From: Lachnospiraceae bacterium
GTDB taxonomy: Bacteria; Bacillota; Clostridia; Lachnospirales; Lachnospiraceae
Assembly: GCA_017622505.1 (NCBI GenBank)
Contig: JAGAQZ010000002.1
Location: 1 to 39,236, forward strand
Length of the DNA stretch: 39,236 nt
Direction: 5' to 3'
Both the position numbers and the translations under genes were made by a program. This document shows positions 16,464-23,844 of the stretch, in pieces. The first letter of the stretch is position 1; each line of letters begins with the position of its first letter. The notes under the pieces are model-generated. The model ran no database searches and had not been told where the DNA came from. It was given only the letters and a program-made list of their open reading frames with translations.

Positions 16464-16925
16464 TTAACGCTTATATTTTCGAATGAACTGAATTAATTCG
16501 TCATCGCAATTTTCTTTTTTCAAAATAAAAGCACCGTATTTCTCATATTTTAAATAAAAATGTGTCTTTGTTTCTATAATTTTTAAAAGATCCTGATAAT
16601 TTACCTTGTAGGTGCGTCTCTCCGTTTTTACCTCGAAATGATCTTCGAAGAACGTGTATTGATAAGTGTCTGTATTCTCTTTGGAACCTAATTTCCAGCC
16701 TTCCCCTTTTTTATCAACGAGTCGAACAATATACTTAATAATTACAACACCGGCAATAATTGCCACCGCATAAGGCGCTATACTCCCTATTCTTTCTAAT
16801 AAAAGTATGATTAACGGTGTGGCAACCGCTATTGCAATAAGCTGAAGAATAATATTTGCCTCATAGACCCTTCTTTGCATTTTTCTATACTCACCATATG
16901 TATATTCCAGTTGTGTCTGATACAT
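16464..16925 (-). CDS. YcxB-like membrane protein
   Basis: The protein has 153 residues with two TM segments (about 26-45 and 48-70) and a C-terminal YcxB-like domain (YQYTFFEDHFEVKTE, then YKVNYQDLLKIIETKTHFYLKYEKYGAFILKKE). YcxB-like proteins are membrane proteins of unknown role. The start at 16925 is chosen because AGGAGG then lies 9 nt upstream, while the first ATG at 16934 directly touches the AGGAGG. It is the first gene after a GAAAC/CGTG promoter-like motif at 16997-17019 and leads the gene at 16038. The second cassette lacks a copy of this gene. Confidence 0.75.
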   Translation of the reverse strand: MYQTQLEYTYGEYRKMQRRVYEANIILQLIAIAVATPLIILLLERIGSIAPYAVAIIAGVVIIKYIVRLVDKKGEGWKLGSKENTDTYQYTFFEDHFEVKTERRTYKVNYQDLLKIIETKTHFYLKYEKYGAFILKKENCDDELIQFIRKYKR

Positions 16926-16996
16926 ATAATACATCCTCCTCTTTCATTTATTTCTTTTGGATTCATCTGAAATCTTACGTTTCTATATATAAAACA

Positions 16997-17019
16997 CACG
17001 AAAAATTAAAAAGGTTTCA
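16997..17019 (-). promoter_or_regulatory. Candidate ECF-type promoter motif, cassette 1
   Basis: On the minus strand TGAAAC (17014-17019) and CGTG (16997-17000) are separated by 13 nt of mostly T. The same arrangement occurs at 19183-19206 ahead of the paralogous gene. The elements recall ECF-type -35 (GAAAC) and -10 (CGT) boxes, though the spacing is shorter than the usual ~16 bp. It directly follows the T-run of the terminator at 17026-17061. Confidence 0.45.
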
Positions 17020-17025
17020 TTTTTT

Positions 17026-17061
17026 ATAAAAAACACCCGCCTTTGATAAAGACAGGTGTTT
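17026..17061 (-). terminator. Terminator of the zinc ribbon protein gene (duplicated type)
   Basis: The stem AAACACC/GGTGTTT (17031-17037 with 17055-17061) plus inner pairs has the same sequence as the terminator at 13440-13478 except for small differences. A T-run follows on the minus strand and merges with the promoter motif at 17019. Confidence 0.85.
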
Positions 17062-17068
17062 CAATCCC

Positions 17069-18352
17069 TTATTTCACAAATTTATAATCTATGATAACCC
17101 AGTCATAGGCATCATAATCCATCATAGTTCCACAATACTTACATACGCCACCCTCTGTCAGCGAAATGGTGGCGCCGCAATGTTGACAGGTAAACATGGA
17201 AATATCACTTTTATGCTTGTAATCGCGCTGTTTGGCCAATGTGACCTGCACAATTCTTAAATCCTTTTTCATTTTGTTTCCGCAATCAGTCCAGACACGG
17301 ACGCTACGATGCAGAGTTATATATTGAAATCGGTCATCTGTCCGATAACCCTTAATCATAAAACGGCCAAGTTCACATCGGATTATACTCTGATTTGACA
17401 TAAGATACGGAGCAATGTCACATTTAACAAAAGCTGCCACATCCTGAGGGTGGTCGGCAAAATGTATGGATTTCAATTTGCTGTCCAAAGAAGAAATAAA
17501 TTCCTCAATGGATATACCCGGGTTTGAACTACGAATTTGTTGTAAAAAATGGTTATGCACTTCGTGTTCCTTTTTTAAGTCAGGAATCGTAGCCGCAGCT
17601 GTAATTCCCGTAATCAAAAGGGCAAGCGGCATAAGCAAAAGAAGTGGTGGAAAAGCTCTCATATATGTAATTGGAATCTCAAAGGAATATTTAAATGCTT
17701 CATTCCAGAAATTTATGTATCCTTCATTACTTCTTCTATCATGTCTATTGAAAACTCTGGCTACCGAAATAACCTTATCGTTATAAGCGGAAATATCAAA
17801 CTTACTGTTACAATAATCGCAACCATCCAGAAGTTTCTCCAACGGCATTTCGACTCCGCAGTTGGGACATAGATACATTCCGTTGGCTGTGGAAGAACGC
17901 ATTATATAATAATCTGTCTCACAAGATTTATCCAGCTTTCCTACAAGTACATTATCCCTGAAATAGCGAATATCAATCCATGTCTTTTGCGTCAACTTAT
18001 TGACCACATAGTTACCGTCACTGAAATATTTAATTTCCGTAACTCTTTTATCTGCACTGTATCTGTAATCCGTAGGTCTGATAAAATAAGATTTATGATG
18101 TGTATGAAGTCTGCGTTTCTCCAGGCGTTTCTTCTCAAGATACATACTGTACCAATGCTCCTGGGTGACGCAGGACATGGGATTCTCCTGATCGGCCGGC
18201 AATCTGTCAAACCAATGAATCATTTGGTTTTTATAATGCCAAACCAAATCATACAAATGCAAGCAATCCGCCTTAGGTTGCGTCAGACTCTTACCGTTAA
18301 CTATAAAATCTAAATCTCTTCCGTATTTATTATAAAATTCCTGCAAATTCAT
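17069..18352 (-). CDS. Membrane protein with two zinc ribbons and a Tim44-like region
   Basis: The protein has 427 residues. Two four-Cys zinc ribbons have the same layout: CPNC...CDYC at about 162-181 and CQHC...CKYC at about 389-407, each followed by a DYDAY- or DISAY-type tail. Between them is one TM segment (about 235-255, PLLLLMPLALLITGITAAATI). Residues ~280-380 resemble a Tim44-like/NTF2-type fold (FISSLDSKLKSIHFADHPQDV). The protein is probably a membrane regulator or binding protein. GGAGG lies 13 nt before the ATG, which is long. A promoter in a divergent arrangement lies at 18377-18405. Confidence 0.75.
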   Translation of the reverse strand: MNLQEFYNKYGRDLDFIVNGKSLTQPKADCLHLYDLVWHYKNQMIHWFDRLPADQENPMSCVTQEHWYSMYLEKKRLEKRRLHTHHKSYFIRPTDYRYSADKRVTEIKYFSDGNYVVNKLTQKTWIDIRYFRDNVLVGKLDKSCETDYYIMRSSTANGMYLCPNCGVEMPLEKLLDGCDYCNSKFDISAYNDKVISVARVFNRHDRRSNEGYINFWNEAFKYSFEIPITYMRAFPPLLLLMPLALLITGITAAATIPDLKKEHEVHNHFLQQIRSSNPGISIEEFISSLDSKLKSIHFADHPQDVAAFVKCDIAPYLMSNQSIIRCELGRFMIKGYRTDDRFQYITLHRSVRVWTDCGNKMKKDLRIVQVTLAKQRDYKHKSDISMFTCQHCGATISLTEGGVCKYCGTMMDYDAYDWVIIDYKFVK

Positions 18353-18376
18353 ATATTAGCTTTTTCCTCCGATTCT

Positions 18377-18406
18377 ATTGTAACATACGTTACTTTTTTG
18401 TACAAT
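18377..18406. promoter_or_regulatory. Overlapping divergent promoters with a shared palindrome
   Basis: On the plus strand TTGTAA (18378-18383), 17 bp, TACAAT (18401-18406). On the minus strand TTGTAC (18400-18405), 17 bp, TACAAT (18377-18382). The -35 of each promoter overlaps the -10 of the other, so only one polymerase can bind at a time. GTAAC-ATAC-GTTAC (18380-18392 or so) lies in the spacer of both and could be an operator. It drives the 61-aa gene on one side and the zinc ribbon gene on the other. Confidence 0.65.
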
Positions 18407-18463
18407 TTTCACATAGACATATTCGATTAATCACTGTTATCCTTACCTTAGAGGGACAGAAAG

Positions 18464-18649
18464 ATGAATAATAATTCTATGAGTGACAAGGAACTTATTG
18501 TAATTACCATCGATAAGTACACCGATTTACAAAAGATTAAAAAAGCAAACGGCGACCACGAGAACAAAGAACTTGATTACCAGATTAAAGTAACACTGGC
18601 CAAGCTTGCATCGCTGGGTGTTTCCGCAGAAGACATTACAATTGAATAA
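18464..18649 (+). CDS. 61-residue soluble peptide, intact member of the duplicated pair
   Basis: The protein (MNNNSMSDKELIVITIDKY...) has 61 residues, is charged and soluble, has no signal peptide or TM segment, and has two probable helices (about 19-29 and 36-50) ending in GVSAEDITIE. GAGG lies 9 nt before the ATG. It has its own promoter at 18378 and its own terminator at 18655-18682. A deletion derivative with the same upstream sequence lies at 15927-15980. Its placement opposite two membrane proteins suggests a partner or inhibitor role, which is inference. No family is recognised. Confidence 0.8.
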   Translation: MNNNSMSDKELIVITIDKYTDLQKIKKANGDHENKELDYQIKVTLAKLASLGVSAEDITIE

Positions 18650-18654
18650 TGACA

Positions 18655-18682
18655 AAAATACCGCCCAAATGAGCGGTGTTTT
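18655..18682. terminator. Bidirectional terminator between the 61-aa gene and its paralog neighbour
   Basis: A 10-bp stem AAAATACCGC/GCGGTGTTTT (18655-18664 with 18673-18682, one G-T pair) is followed by a T-rich tail on the minus strand (TATTTTTG) and TCTCTTTC on the plus strand. It corresponds in position and CCGC/GCGG core to 15985-16014. Confidence 0.8.
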
Positions 18683-18718
18683 CTCTTTCGCCAATTTCTA
18701 TATTTTCTCTCTCTTTTT

Positions 18719-19126
18719 TTATTGGTAACGGTTACTGATCACTTCAAATGTGACCGTTCCGCCATCCATGCTAAAATGAGCCTGTCTGTCCAAATCAATC
18801 GTAAATTTCTCAACCGTCTTTCCGGCCTCATCATATAAATTTCCGCTTTGCACTTTAATCTTTACGGTTCCTTCCGAGCCAATGTCTGTAATCACTACAC
18901 CAACATCTCCCACCGTAATCGTATCGCCCTGCAAATACTCCTCCGTCAACGCCAAACCATCATCCGTATCATCATTCCATTCTCCTCTTACACTAACAGT
19001 TGCCCAGGTATGGGTGTTAATGTACGTAAAATAAGGGTTCACGAGAAAAACCGTTATAAATATTGCCGCTGCAATGAGCAGTGTAAGAATTGCAGATACA
19101 ACGATTGTAATTGTTTTCTTATTCAT
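18719..19126 (-). CDS. Small single-pass membrane protein, paralog of the one at 16038
   Basis: The protein has 135 residues: an N-terminal basic MNKK, one TM helix (about 5-30) and an extracellular domain with NTHTWATV, EEYLQGDTITVG, VQSGNLYDEAGKTVEKF and a final NRYQ. These match the paralog at 16038 in order and spacing, with diverged side chains. GAGG lies about 9 nt before the ATG. It lies next to the intact 61-aa gene and behind its own GAAAC/CGTG motif at 19183-19206. The function is unknown. Confidence 0.8.
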   Translation of the reverse strand: MNKKTITIVVSAILTLLIAAAIFITVFLVNPYFTYINTHTWATVSVRGEWNDDTDDGLALTEEYLQGDTITVGDVGVVITDIGSEGTVKIKVQSGNLYDEAGKTVEKFTIDLDRQAHFSMDGGTVTFEVISNRYQ

Positions 19127-19182
19127 ATATCTCTTCCTCTTTCATAATTGATTTGCCTAAAACAGCTTTCTATTAATAACAC

Positions 19183-19206
19183 CACGAAAAAGACGAAAAA
19201 GTTTCA
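19183..19206 (-). promoter_or_regulatory. Candidate ECF-type promoter motif, cassette 2
   Basis: On the minus strand TGAAAC (19201-19206) and CGTG (19183-19186) are separated by 14 nt containing T-runs and a CGTC. The surrounding sequence (AACACCACGAAAAAG...AAGTTTCAT on the plus strand) matches 16995-17020. The gene at 18719 lies downstream. Confidence 0.45.
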
Positions 19207-19246
19207 TATATTTTCATATTTATTTTCCTGTTTTAGAACCATCACG

Positions 19247-19280
19247 CAAAAAGCAGTCTGCCTCTTAAGAAGCAAACTGC
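19247..19280 (-). terminator. Terminator of the leuA-like/fusion operon
   Basis: On the minus strand a 12-bp stem (19269-19280 with 19253-19264, loop TTAA) is followed by TTTTT (19248-19252). It lies just after the stop of the fusion gene at 19318. Confidence 0.85.
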
Positions 19281-19317
19281 CTTTACTCATCCATTATTCC
19301 ATTTTCATAAAATACTT

Positions 19318-21849
19318 TTATGCTGTCTCAATACTGTCAGCCTTCGCCAAACCGTATTTTTCAACGGCAGCTTCGCGCATCTTGTATTTCAAAATCTTAC
19401 CTGCCGCGTTCATGGGGAATCCGTCAACGATGTCCACGTACTTAGGCACTTTGTGCTTTGCCATGTTGGCACGTACATAGTCTTTGATTTCCTGCTCGGT
19501 TAAGGTTTCGCCGTCCTTAGGAACAACGCAAGCCATAATTTCTTCACCCAACTGCTCGTCGGGTACACCGATAACCTGAACGTCTTTTACCTTATCGTGA
19601 GTATAGATGAATTCTTCGATTTCCTTCGGGTAAATATTTTCACCACCACGAATAATCATGTCTTTCAAACGACCTGTGATACGGAAGTTTCCTTCGGGTG
19701 TCATACAAGCTAAGTCACCGGTATGAAGCCAGCCGTCTTTGTCGATAGCTGCTGCAGTTGCCTGAGGCATCTTGTAGTAACCCTTCATGATGTTGTAGCC
19801 TCTTGCTACGAATTCACCGTTTTCACCAACGGGCATTTCTTCGCCGGTTTCAGGATCAACAATTTTACATTCAACACCGGGCAAAGGACCGCCTACGGTA
19901 CCTACGCGGACTTCCAAGGGATCATCCGTGGTACTCATGGTACATCCGGGAGAAGCTTCGGTCTGACCATAAACGATAGTAATTTCTTTCATATTCATTT
20001 TATTCACTACATCCTGCATAACGGAAATGGGGCAAGGGCTACCTGCCATAATACCGGTACGCATGTAAGAGAAGTCTGTCTTTTCGAAATCCTCATGCTC
20101 AAGCATAGCAATGAACATAGTGGGAACACCGTGGAAACAGGTGATTCTTTCCTGATTGATACATGCCAATGCGGGCTTGGTTGAGAAATAAGGTATGGGC
20201 GATAAGGTAACACCGTGGGTCATGGATGCTGTCATTGCAAGCACCATACCAAAGCAGTGGAACATAGGCACCTGAATCATCATACGATCTGCCGTAGACA
20301 AATCCATTCTGTCACCGATACATTTACCGTTGTTAACTACATTGTAATGTGTAAGCATAACACCCTTCGGGAAGCCTGTGGTTCCTGAGGTATACTGCAT
20401 GTTACATACATCATGCTTATCAACCAAAGATGCACGACGATATACTTCTTCAATAGGCACGTTATCTGCCAAAGCCAATGCATCGCTCCAGGTTAAGCAA
20501 CCGGGCTGCTTAGAGGTTACGTTGATTACGTGACGTAAGAAAGGCAATCTTTTGCAGTGCAATGCCTTGCCTGGCACGTTGGTTGCCAATTCAGGGCATA
20601 ATTCCTGAATAATCTCAGCATAATTAGAGTCTCTGTAACCATCAATGAGAATCAACGTATGAGTATCTGAGTTACGAAGCAAATATTCTGCCTCGTGAAT
20701 TTTATAAGCAGTATTCATGGTAACCAAAACCGCACCAATCTTGGTACAGGCCCAAAAAGCGATGTACCACTGGGGAATATTGGTTGCCCAAACAGCTACG
20801 TGAGTGCCGGATTTAACGCCCAATGCAATCAAAGAACGTGCAAACTGGTCTACGTCATCACGGAATTCAGAATAGGTTCTGGTATAATCCAAGGTTGTAT
20901 AACGAAAAGCGTACTGATCAGGGAATTCTTCAACCATACGGTCAAGTACCTGAGGGAAGGTTTTATCAATGATTTCTTCCTTCTTCCATACGTACTGGCC
21001 GGTACCTCTTTTATTACGGTATAAAGACTTACCTACTACTACCGCTTCCTTCTGATACTGGCTCATATAGTTTACAAAATGAGGGAATACAATGCCTGCA
21101 TCTCCCAATTCCTCCAACCACGCAGGAATCCATTCAAAAGAAACATAGCCTTCATAGTTAACGGACTGTAACGCTAACATTAACTCATCAATCGGTAAAG
21201 TTCCTTCGCCCATTAAAGAGTATTCAATATTGCCGTCAACTACTTCAGAATCCTTGATATGTACGTGTTTTACGTATGCGCCTAAGTTCTGGATGGTCTT
21301 TTCAGGCGTTTCGTTGCCGTAACGTACCGTGTGATGAATATCCCACAATGCAGCCACGTTGTCGCGGGCAAAAACATTCAAAACATTGCGAAGACGCTCT
21401 GTATCGGTGTAAGGACCTACAGTTTCAATCAAAATGGAAATGCCGTTGTTATCAGCCTCACGATAGGTTCTCTTGATACATTCGATTACCGCATCATCTT
21501 TTACGTCCTTATCGGTAGAATGCTTGCCTGCGCGAATACGGATGCAGGGACATTTTACGATTTTGGCAATCTTAATGTATTCTTCGATTTCTGCTACATT
21601 TTCATCAATTTTGGTTTCATCAGATACGTCGCAAGTGGTATCCAAGCAGGGAATGGTTAATTCCATCTGCGCCAGTTTATGTGCGGTTTCTACAATGTTT
21701 TCACTATTAAAAGGGCGGTTTTTGCCGGAGAAAACTTCTCTCTTCACATCATGGATTTCAATACCGTCGAACTGCAAATCCTTGGCAGTTACATAAAAGT
21801 CTGTCCAGTCAAAATCATCCCAGCCGTTTGTACTAAATGATAATTTCAT
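19318..21849 (-). CDS. Fusion: sugar isomerase/epimerase-like TIM barrel + AMP-binding ligase
   Basis: The protein has 843 residues. Residues 1 to ~270 form a xylose isomerase-like TIM barrel with likely metal residues E142 (ILIETVG), D170 and nearby His (ALWDIHHT), H197 (KHVHIKD) and E239 (SFEWIP), all present. Residues ~290-835 form a complete acyl-adenylate ligase: YTSGTTGFPKG at 486-496, YGQTEASPG, HTGDLA, GRLKDMIIRGGENIYP and the catalytic lysine in NAAGKILKYK. AGGAG lies 7 nt before the ATG, and no internal ribosome site splits the domains. It follows the LeuA-like gene by 45 bp, so they share the T-box. Likely an acyl-CoA synthetase tied to the isomerase-like step; the substrate is unknown. 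Confidence 0.88.
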   Translation of the reverse strand: MKLSFSTNGWDDFDWTDFYVTAKDLQFDGIEIHDVKREVFSGKNRPFNSENIVETAHKLAQMELTIPCLDTTCDVSDETKIDENVAEIEEYIKIAKIVKCPCIRIRAGKHSTDKDVKDDAVIECIKRTYREADNNGISILIETVGPYTDTERLRNVLNVFARDNVAALWDIHHTVRYGNETPEKTIQNLGAYVKHVHIKDSEVVDGNIEYSLMGEGTLPIDELMLALQSVNYEGYVSFEWIPAWLEELGDAGIVFPHFVNYMSQYQKEAVVVGKSLYRNKRGTGQYVWKKEEIIDKTFPQVLDRMVEEFPDQYAFRYTTLDYTRTYSEFRDDVDQFARSLIALGVKSGTHVAVWATNIPQWYIAFWACTKIGAVLVTMNTAYKIHEAEYLLRNSDTHTLILIDGYRDSNYAEIIQELCPELATNVPGKALHCKRLPFLRHVINVTSKQPGCLTWSDALALADNVPIEEVYRRASLVDKHDVCNMQYTSGTTGFPKGVMLTHYNVVNNGKCIGDRMDLSTADRMMIQVPMFHCFGMVLAMTASMTHGVTLSPIPYFSTKPALACINQERITCFHGVPTMFIAMLEHEDFEKTDFSYMRTGIMAGSPCPISVMQDVVNKMNMKEITIVYGQTEASPGCTMSTTDDPLEVRVGTVGGPLPGVECKIVDPETGEEMPVGENGEFVARGYNIMKGYYKMPQATAAAIDKDGWLHTGDLACMTPEGNFRITGRLKDMIIRGGENIYPKEIEEFIYTHDKVKDVQVIGVPDEQLGEEIMACVVPKDGETLTEQEIKDYVRANMAKHKVPKYVDIVDGFPMNAAGKILKYKMREAAVEKYGLAKADSIETA

Positions 21850-21894
21850 GTTCTATCTCCTATTTCCAGATTAATGTTCTTTTTCCTGATAAAA

Positions 21895-23319
21895 TTACTG
21901 ATTAGCGTTCTGCTCTTCGTGAACAATCTTGTTCAATGCATTTACATATGCGCGGATACTTGCGCCGATGATATCGGTTGAAATACCGTTGCCTGAGTAA
22001 ACCTTGTTGCCTACACGAATTTTAACAAAAGCAGAACCTACCGCTTCACTACCTTCGGTTACGGACTGGATCTGGAAGTCTTCCAAATCATAGTGGTGTC
22101 CGACAATCATTTCGATTGCAAGAAGTGCGGCTTCGATGGGGCCGTCGCCTGAGCTTAAGCCCTTCATGGGAGTTCCTTTTTTATCCAAAGTAACCTGTGC
22201 GGTGGGAGTAATAATGTTACCGCTGTTGATTACGTAATCTACCAACTGATAAGTGGGCGGAACCTGAAGTGCAGCGGTTGCAATGATTGCTTCCAATTCC
22301 TTGGCGCCAACAGGTTTCTTTGCAGATACGCGCTTGAATTCCTTGAATACCTTCGCGTTATCATCATCAGAAAGTTCATAACCCAACTTCTTAACAGCCT
22401 TAATCACTGCTGCAATATCAGCCTGTGCTGTTAAATTCACATCTTCGTGCGAATCGTTTCCTGTTGTCTCTCCAAAAGGTGTCTTTCCTGTCTTCTTGTT
22501 GCTGTCAAGCCATGTCATCTGACGAACGGCTCTTGCAAGTTCACCCTGGGATACACCACATTCCACTTCCATTGCATCGCCCTTCATAGTAATAGTATGC
22601 ACTACAGTTTCCAAGGAAGGTGTTGCGTTACCGATTAAGCTTGCTTTAATCTGACTTACGCCTGCCTTAGCGCCTGCAAAAACGTTGGCATTTGCCACAT
22701 TCAATTCATCGGAACAGGTTGCTGAAATTACCACATTTTCCATTGCCGGAACATTTACTTTAATCTCTTCGATAAAATTCTTAAATTCTTCAGGGAACAT
22801 CACACCTGCGGTATCGCAAACATCAATTGTTGTTGCGCCGTTTTCGATTGCTGCTTCAATTACCTGGCAAAGGAAAGGCATTTCACTTCTGGTTGCATCC
22901 TGTGCTGAGAATTCAACATCCTTGCATTTGCTCTTTGCATATGCCACTGTTTCTTTTACTGCTTCTAAAACCTTCGCAGGCTTCTTTCCGCAGATGAACT
23001 CCATCTGAACCGCTGAAGTCGGTGCACAAATGCGGATGCGGGGTTTTGCTGCGCTTGAAACAGCTTCCCAAGCCTTATCTACTTCTTCTTTGCTGATTCC
23101 TGCTCCAACGGATAAAATGCTTTCTTTGATCATAGGTGCGAGAGATTTCACCAATAGTGCATCTGTTTTATCCTTGGCTACATTGGGCATCTCGATGATA
23201 TCGATATTTCTCTTTTCGAGCTGCTTTGCAACCTCCATTTTTTCTTTGAAGCTCATGGAAAATTCAGCTTTTTCTGAACTTTCTCTGATTGTTACGTCTG
23301 CAATACTGATTTTCTTCAT
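21895..23319 (-). CDS. LeuA-like (alpha-isopropylmalate synthase family) protein lacking metal ligands
   Basis: The protein has 474 residues. It has the HMGL-like catalytic barrel and a C-terminal LeuA allosteric (dimer) domain (SSGDGPIEAALLAIEMI, then STDIIGASIRAYVNALNK). However, where LeuA has DTTLRDGEQ it has DVTIRESSE (R12, E13), and where LeuA has the metal HxH (VHTHDDLGLA) it has ATCSDELNVA (T201, S203). The downstream GERAGN loop is also changed (GNATPS). Normal isopropylmalate synthase activity is therefore doubtful. AAGGAG lies 9 nt before the ATG. Regulation is by the upstream T-box. It may be a diverged enzyme, a regulatory subunit or a new activity; the last two are inference. 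Confidence 0.85.
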   Translation of the reverse strand: MKKISIADVTIRESSEKAEFSMSFKEKMEVAKQLEKRNIDIIEMPNVAKDKTDALLVKSLAPMIKESILSVGAGISKEEVDKAWEAVSSAAKPRIRICAPTSAVQMEFICGKKPAKVLEAVKETVAYAKSKCKDVEFSAQDATRSEMPFLCQVIEAAIENGATTIDVCDTAGVMFPEEFKNFIEEIKVNVPAMENVVISATCSDELNVANANVFAGAKAGVSQIKASLIGNATPSLETVVHTITMKGDAMEVECGVSQGELARAVRQMTWLDSNKKTGKTPFGETTGNDSHEDVNLTAQADIAAVIKAVKKLGYELSDDDNAKVFKEFKRVSAKKPVGAKELEAIIATAALQVPPTYQLVDYVINSGNIITPTAQVTLDKKGTPMKGLSSGDGPIEAALLAIEMIVGHHYDLEDFQIQSVTEGSEAVGSAFVKIRVGNKVYSGNGISTDIIGASIRAYVNALNKIVHEEQNANQ

Positions 23320-23370
23320 TTTCTTTCTCTCCTTTTATATATTAGATTAAATGAATAACACTATTAATGA

Positions 23371-23452
23371 AGAAATGTAAACATTTCTTCCGGCGCGCGA
23401 GCGGTGTTGCGAAGCAACTAACTTCCTTTCCGCGAACTGCGCATATAAAAAG
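23371..23452. repeat. REP-like structured element, copy B
   Basis: A hairpin AGAAATGT/ACATTTCT (23371-23378 with 23381-23388) is followed by GCGCGCGAGCGG...CCGCGAACTGCGC. It is 85% identical to copy A over 60 nt. It lies between the T-box terminator and the LeuA-like gene, so it is in the 5' leader of that transcript. Confidence 0.75.
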
Positions 23453-23727
23453 TCCCTAGAACATCATGTTCTAGGGACGATAAATCAACTTTTACCGCGG
23501 TACCACCCATATTACTGTAGATACAGTCGCTCATTACGAATACCATCATATTCGCAGCCTTGGTAACGGGGCTTGCCGGAATTCTTTACTAAATCTGTTC
23601 GAGAATTCTGCTCCGGAGTGAGACTGCCTTCGTTCTTAAGTATCGGCTCACATCAACCGCCGACTTTCTGAAACCGCCAAACGACGCATAATTCCTTCAT
23701 CGCATTTGAATTATTTAACTGCTTTAC
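23447..23727 (-). promoter_or_regulatory. T-box leader, candidate Leu (CUC) specifier
   Basis: The T-box sequence GGTGGTACCGCGG lies at 23495-23507 (minus strand). The terminator has a 12-bp stem GTCCCTAGAACA/TGTTCTAGGGAC (23452-23463 with 23467-23478) followed by TTTTT. The Stem I distal part matches the usual AGAAAGTCGGC...GGTTGATGTGAGCCGA pattern. On the 3' side of Stem I, AGT-CTC-ACTCCGGAGC places CTC (23620-23622) followed by A, as expected for a specifier that pairs with a leucine tRNA anticodon; a shifted reading is possible. This leader controls the LeuA-like and fusion genes. Confidence 0.88.
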
Positions 23728-23756
23728 ATAATAAGAAAGTTTTTTTCGATTGTCAA
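23728..23756 (-). promoter_or_regulatory. Housekeeping promoter of the T-box operon
   Basis: TTGACA (23751-23756), a 17-bp spacer and TATTAT (23728-23733) on the minus strand. The distance to the start of Stem I fits. Confidence 0.85.
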
Positions 23757-23844
23757 TAACTTTTTCTGGAAAAATTGTGAAATCTTGATTTTAAAACTAA
23801 TTTTACTCATATTTTTATAAAAAAAACTCTGCCTATATAATCTT

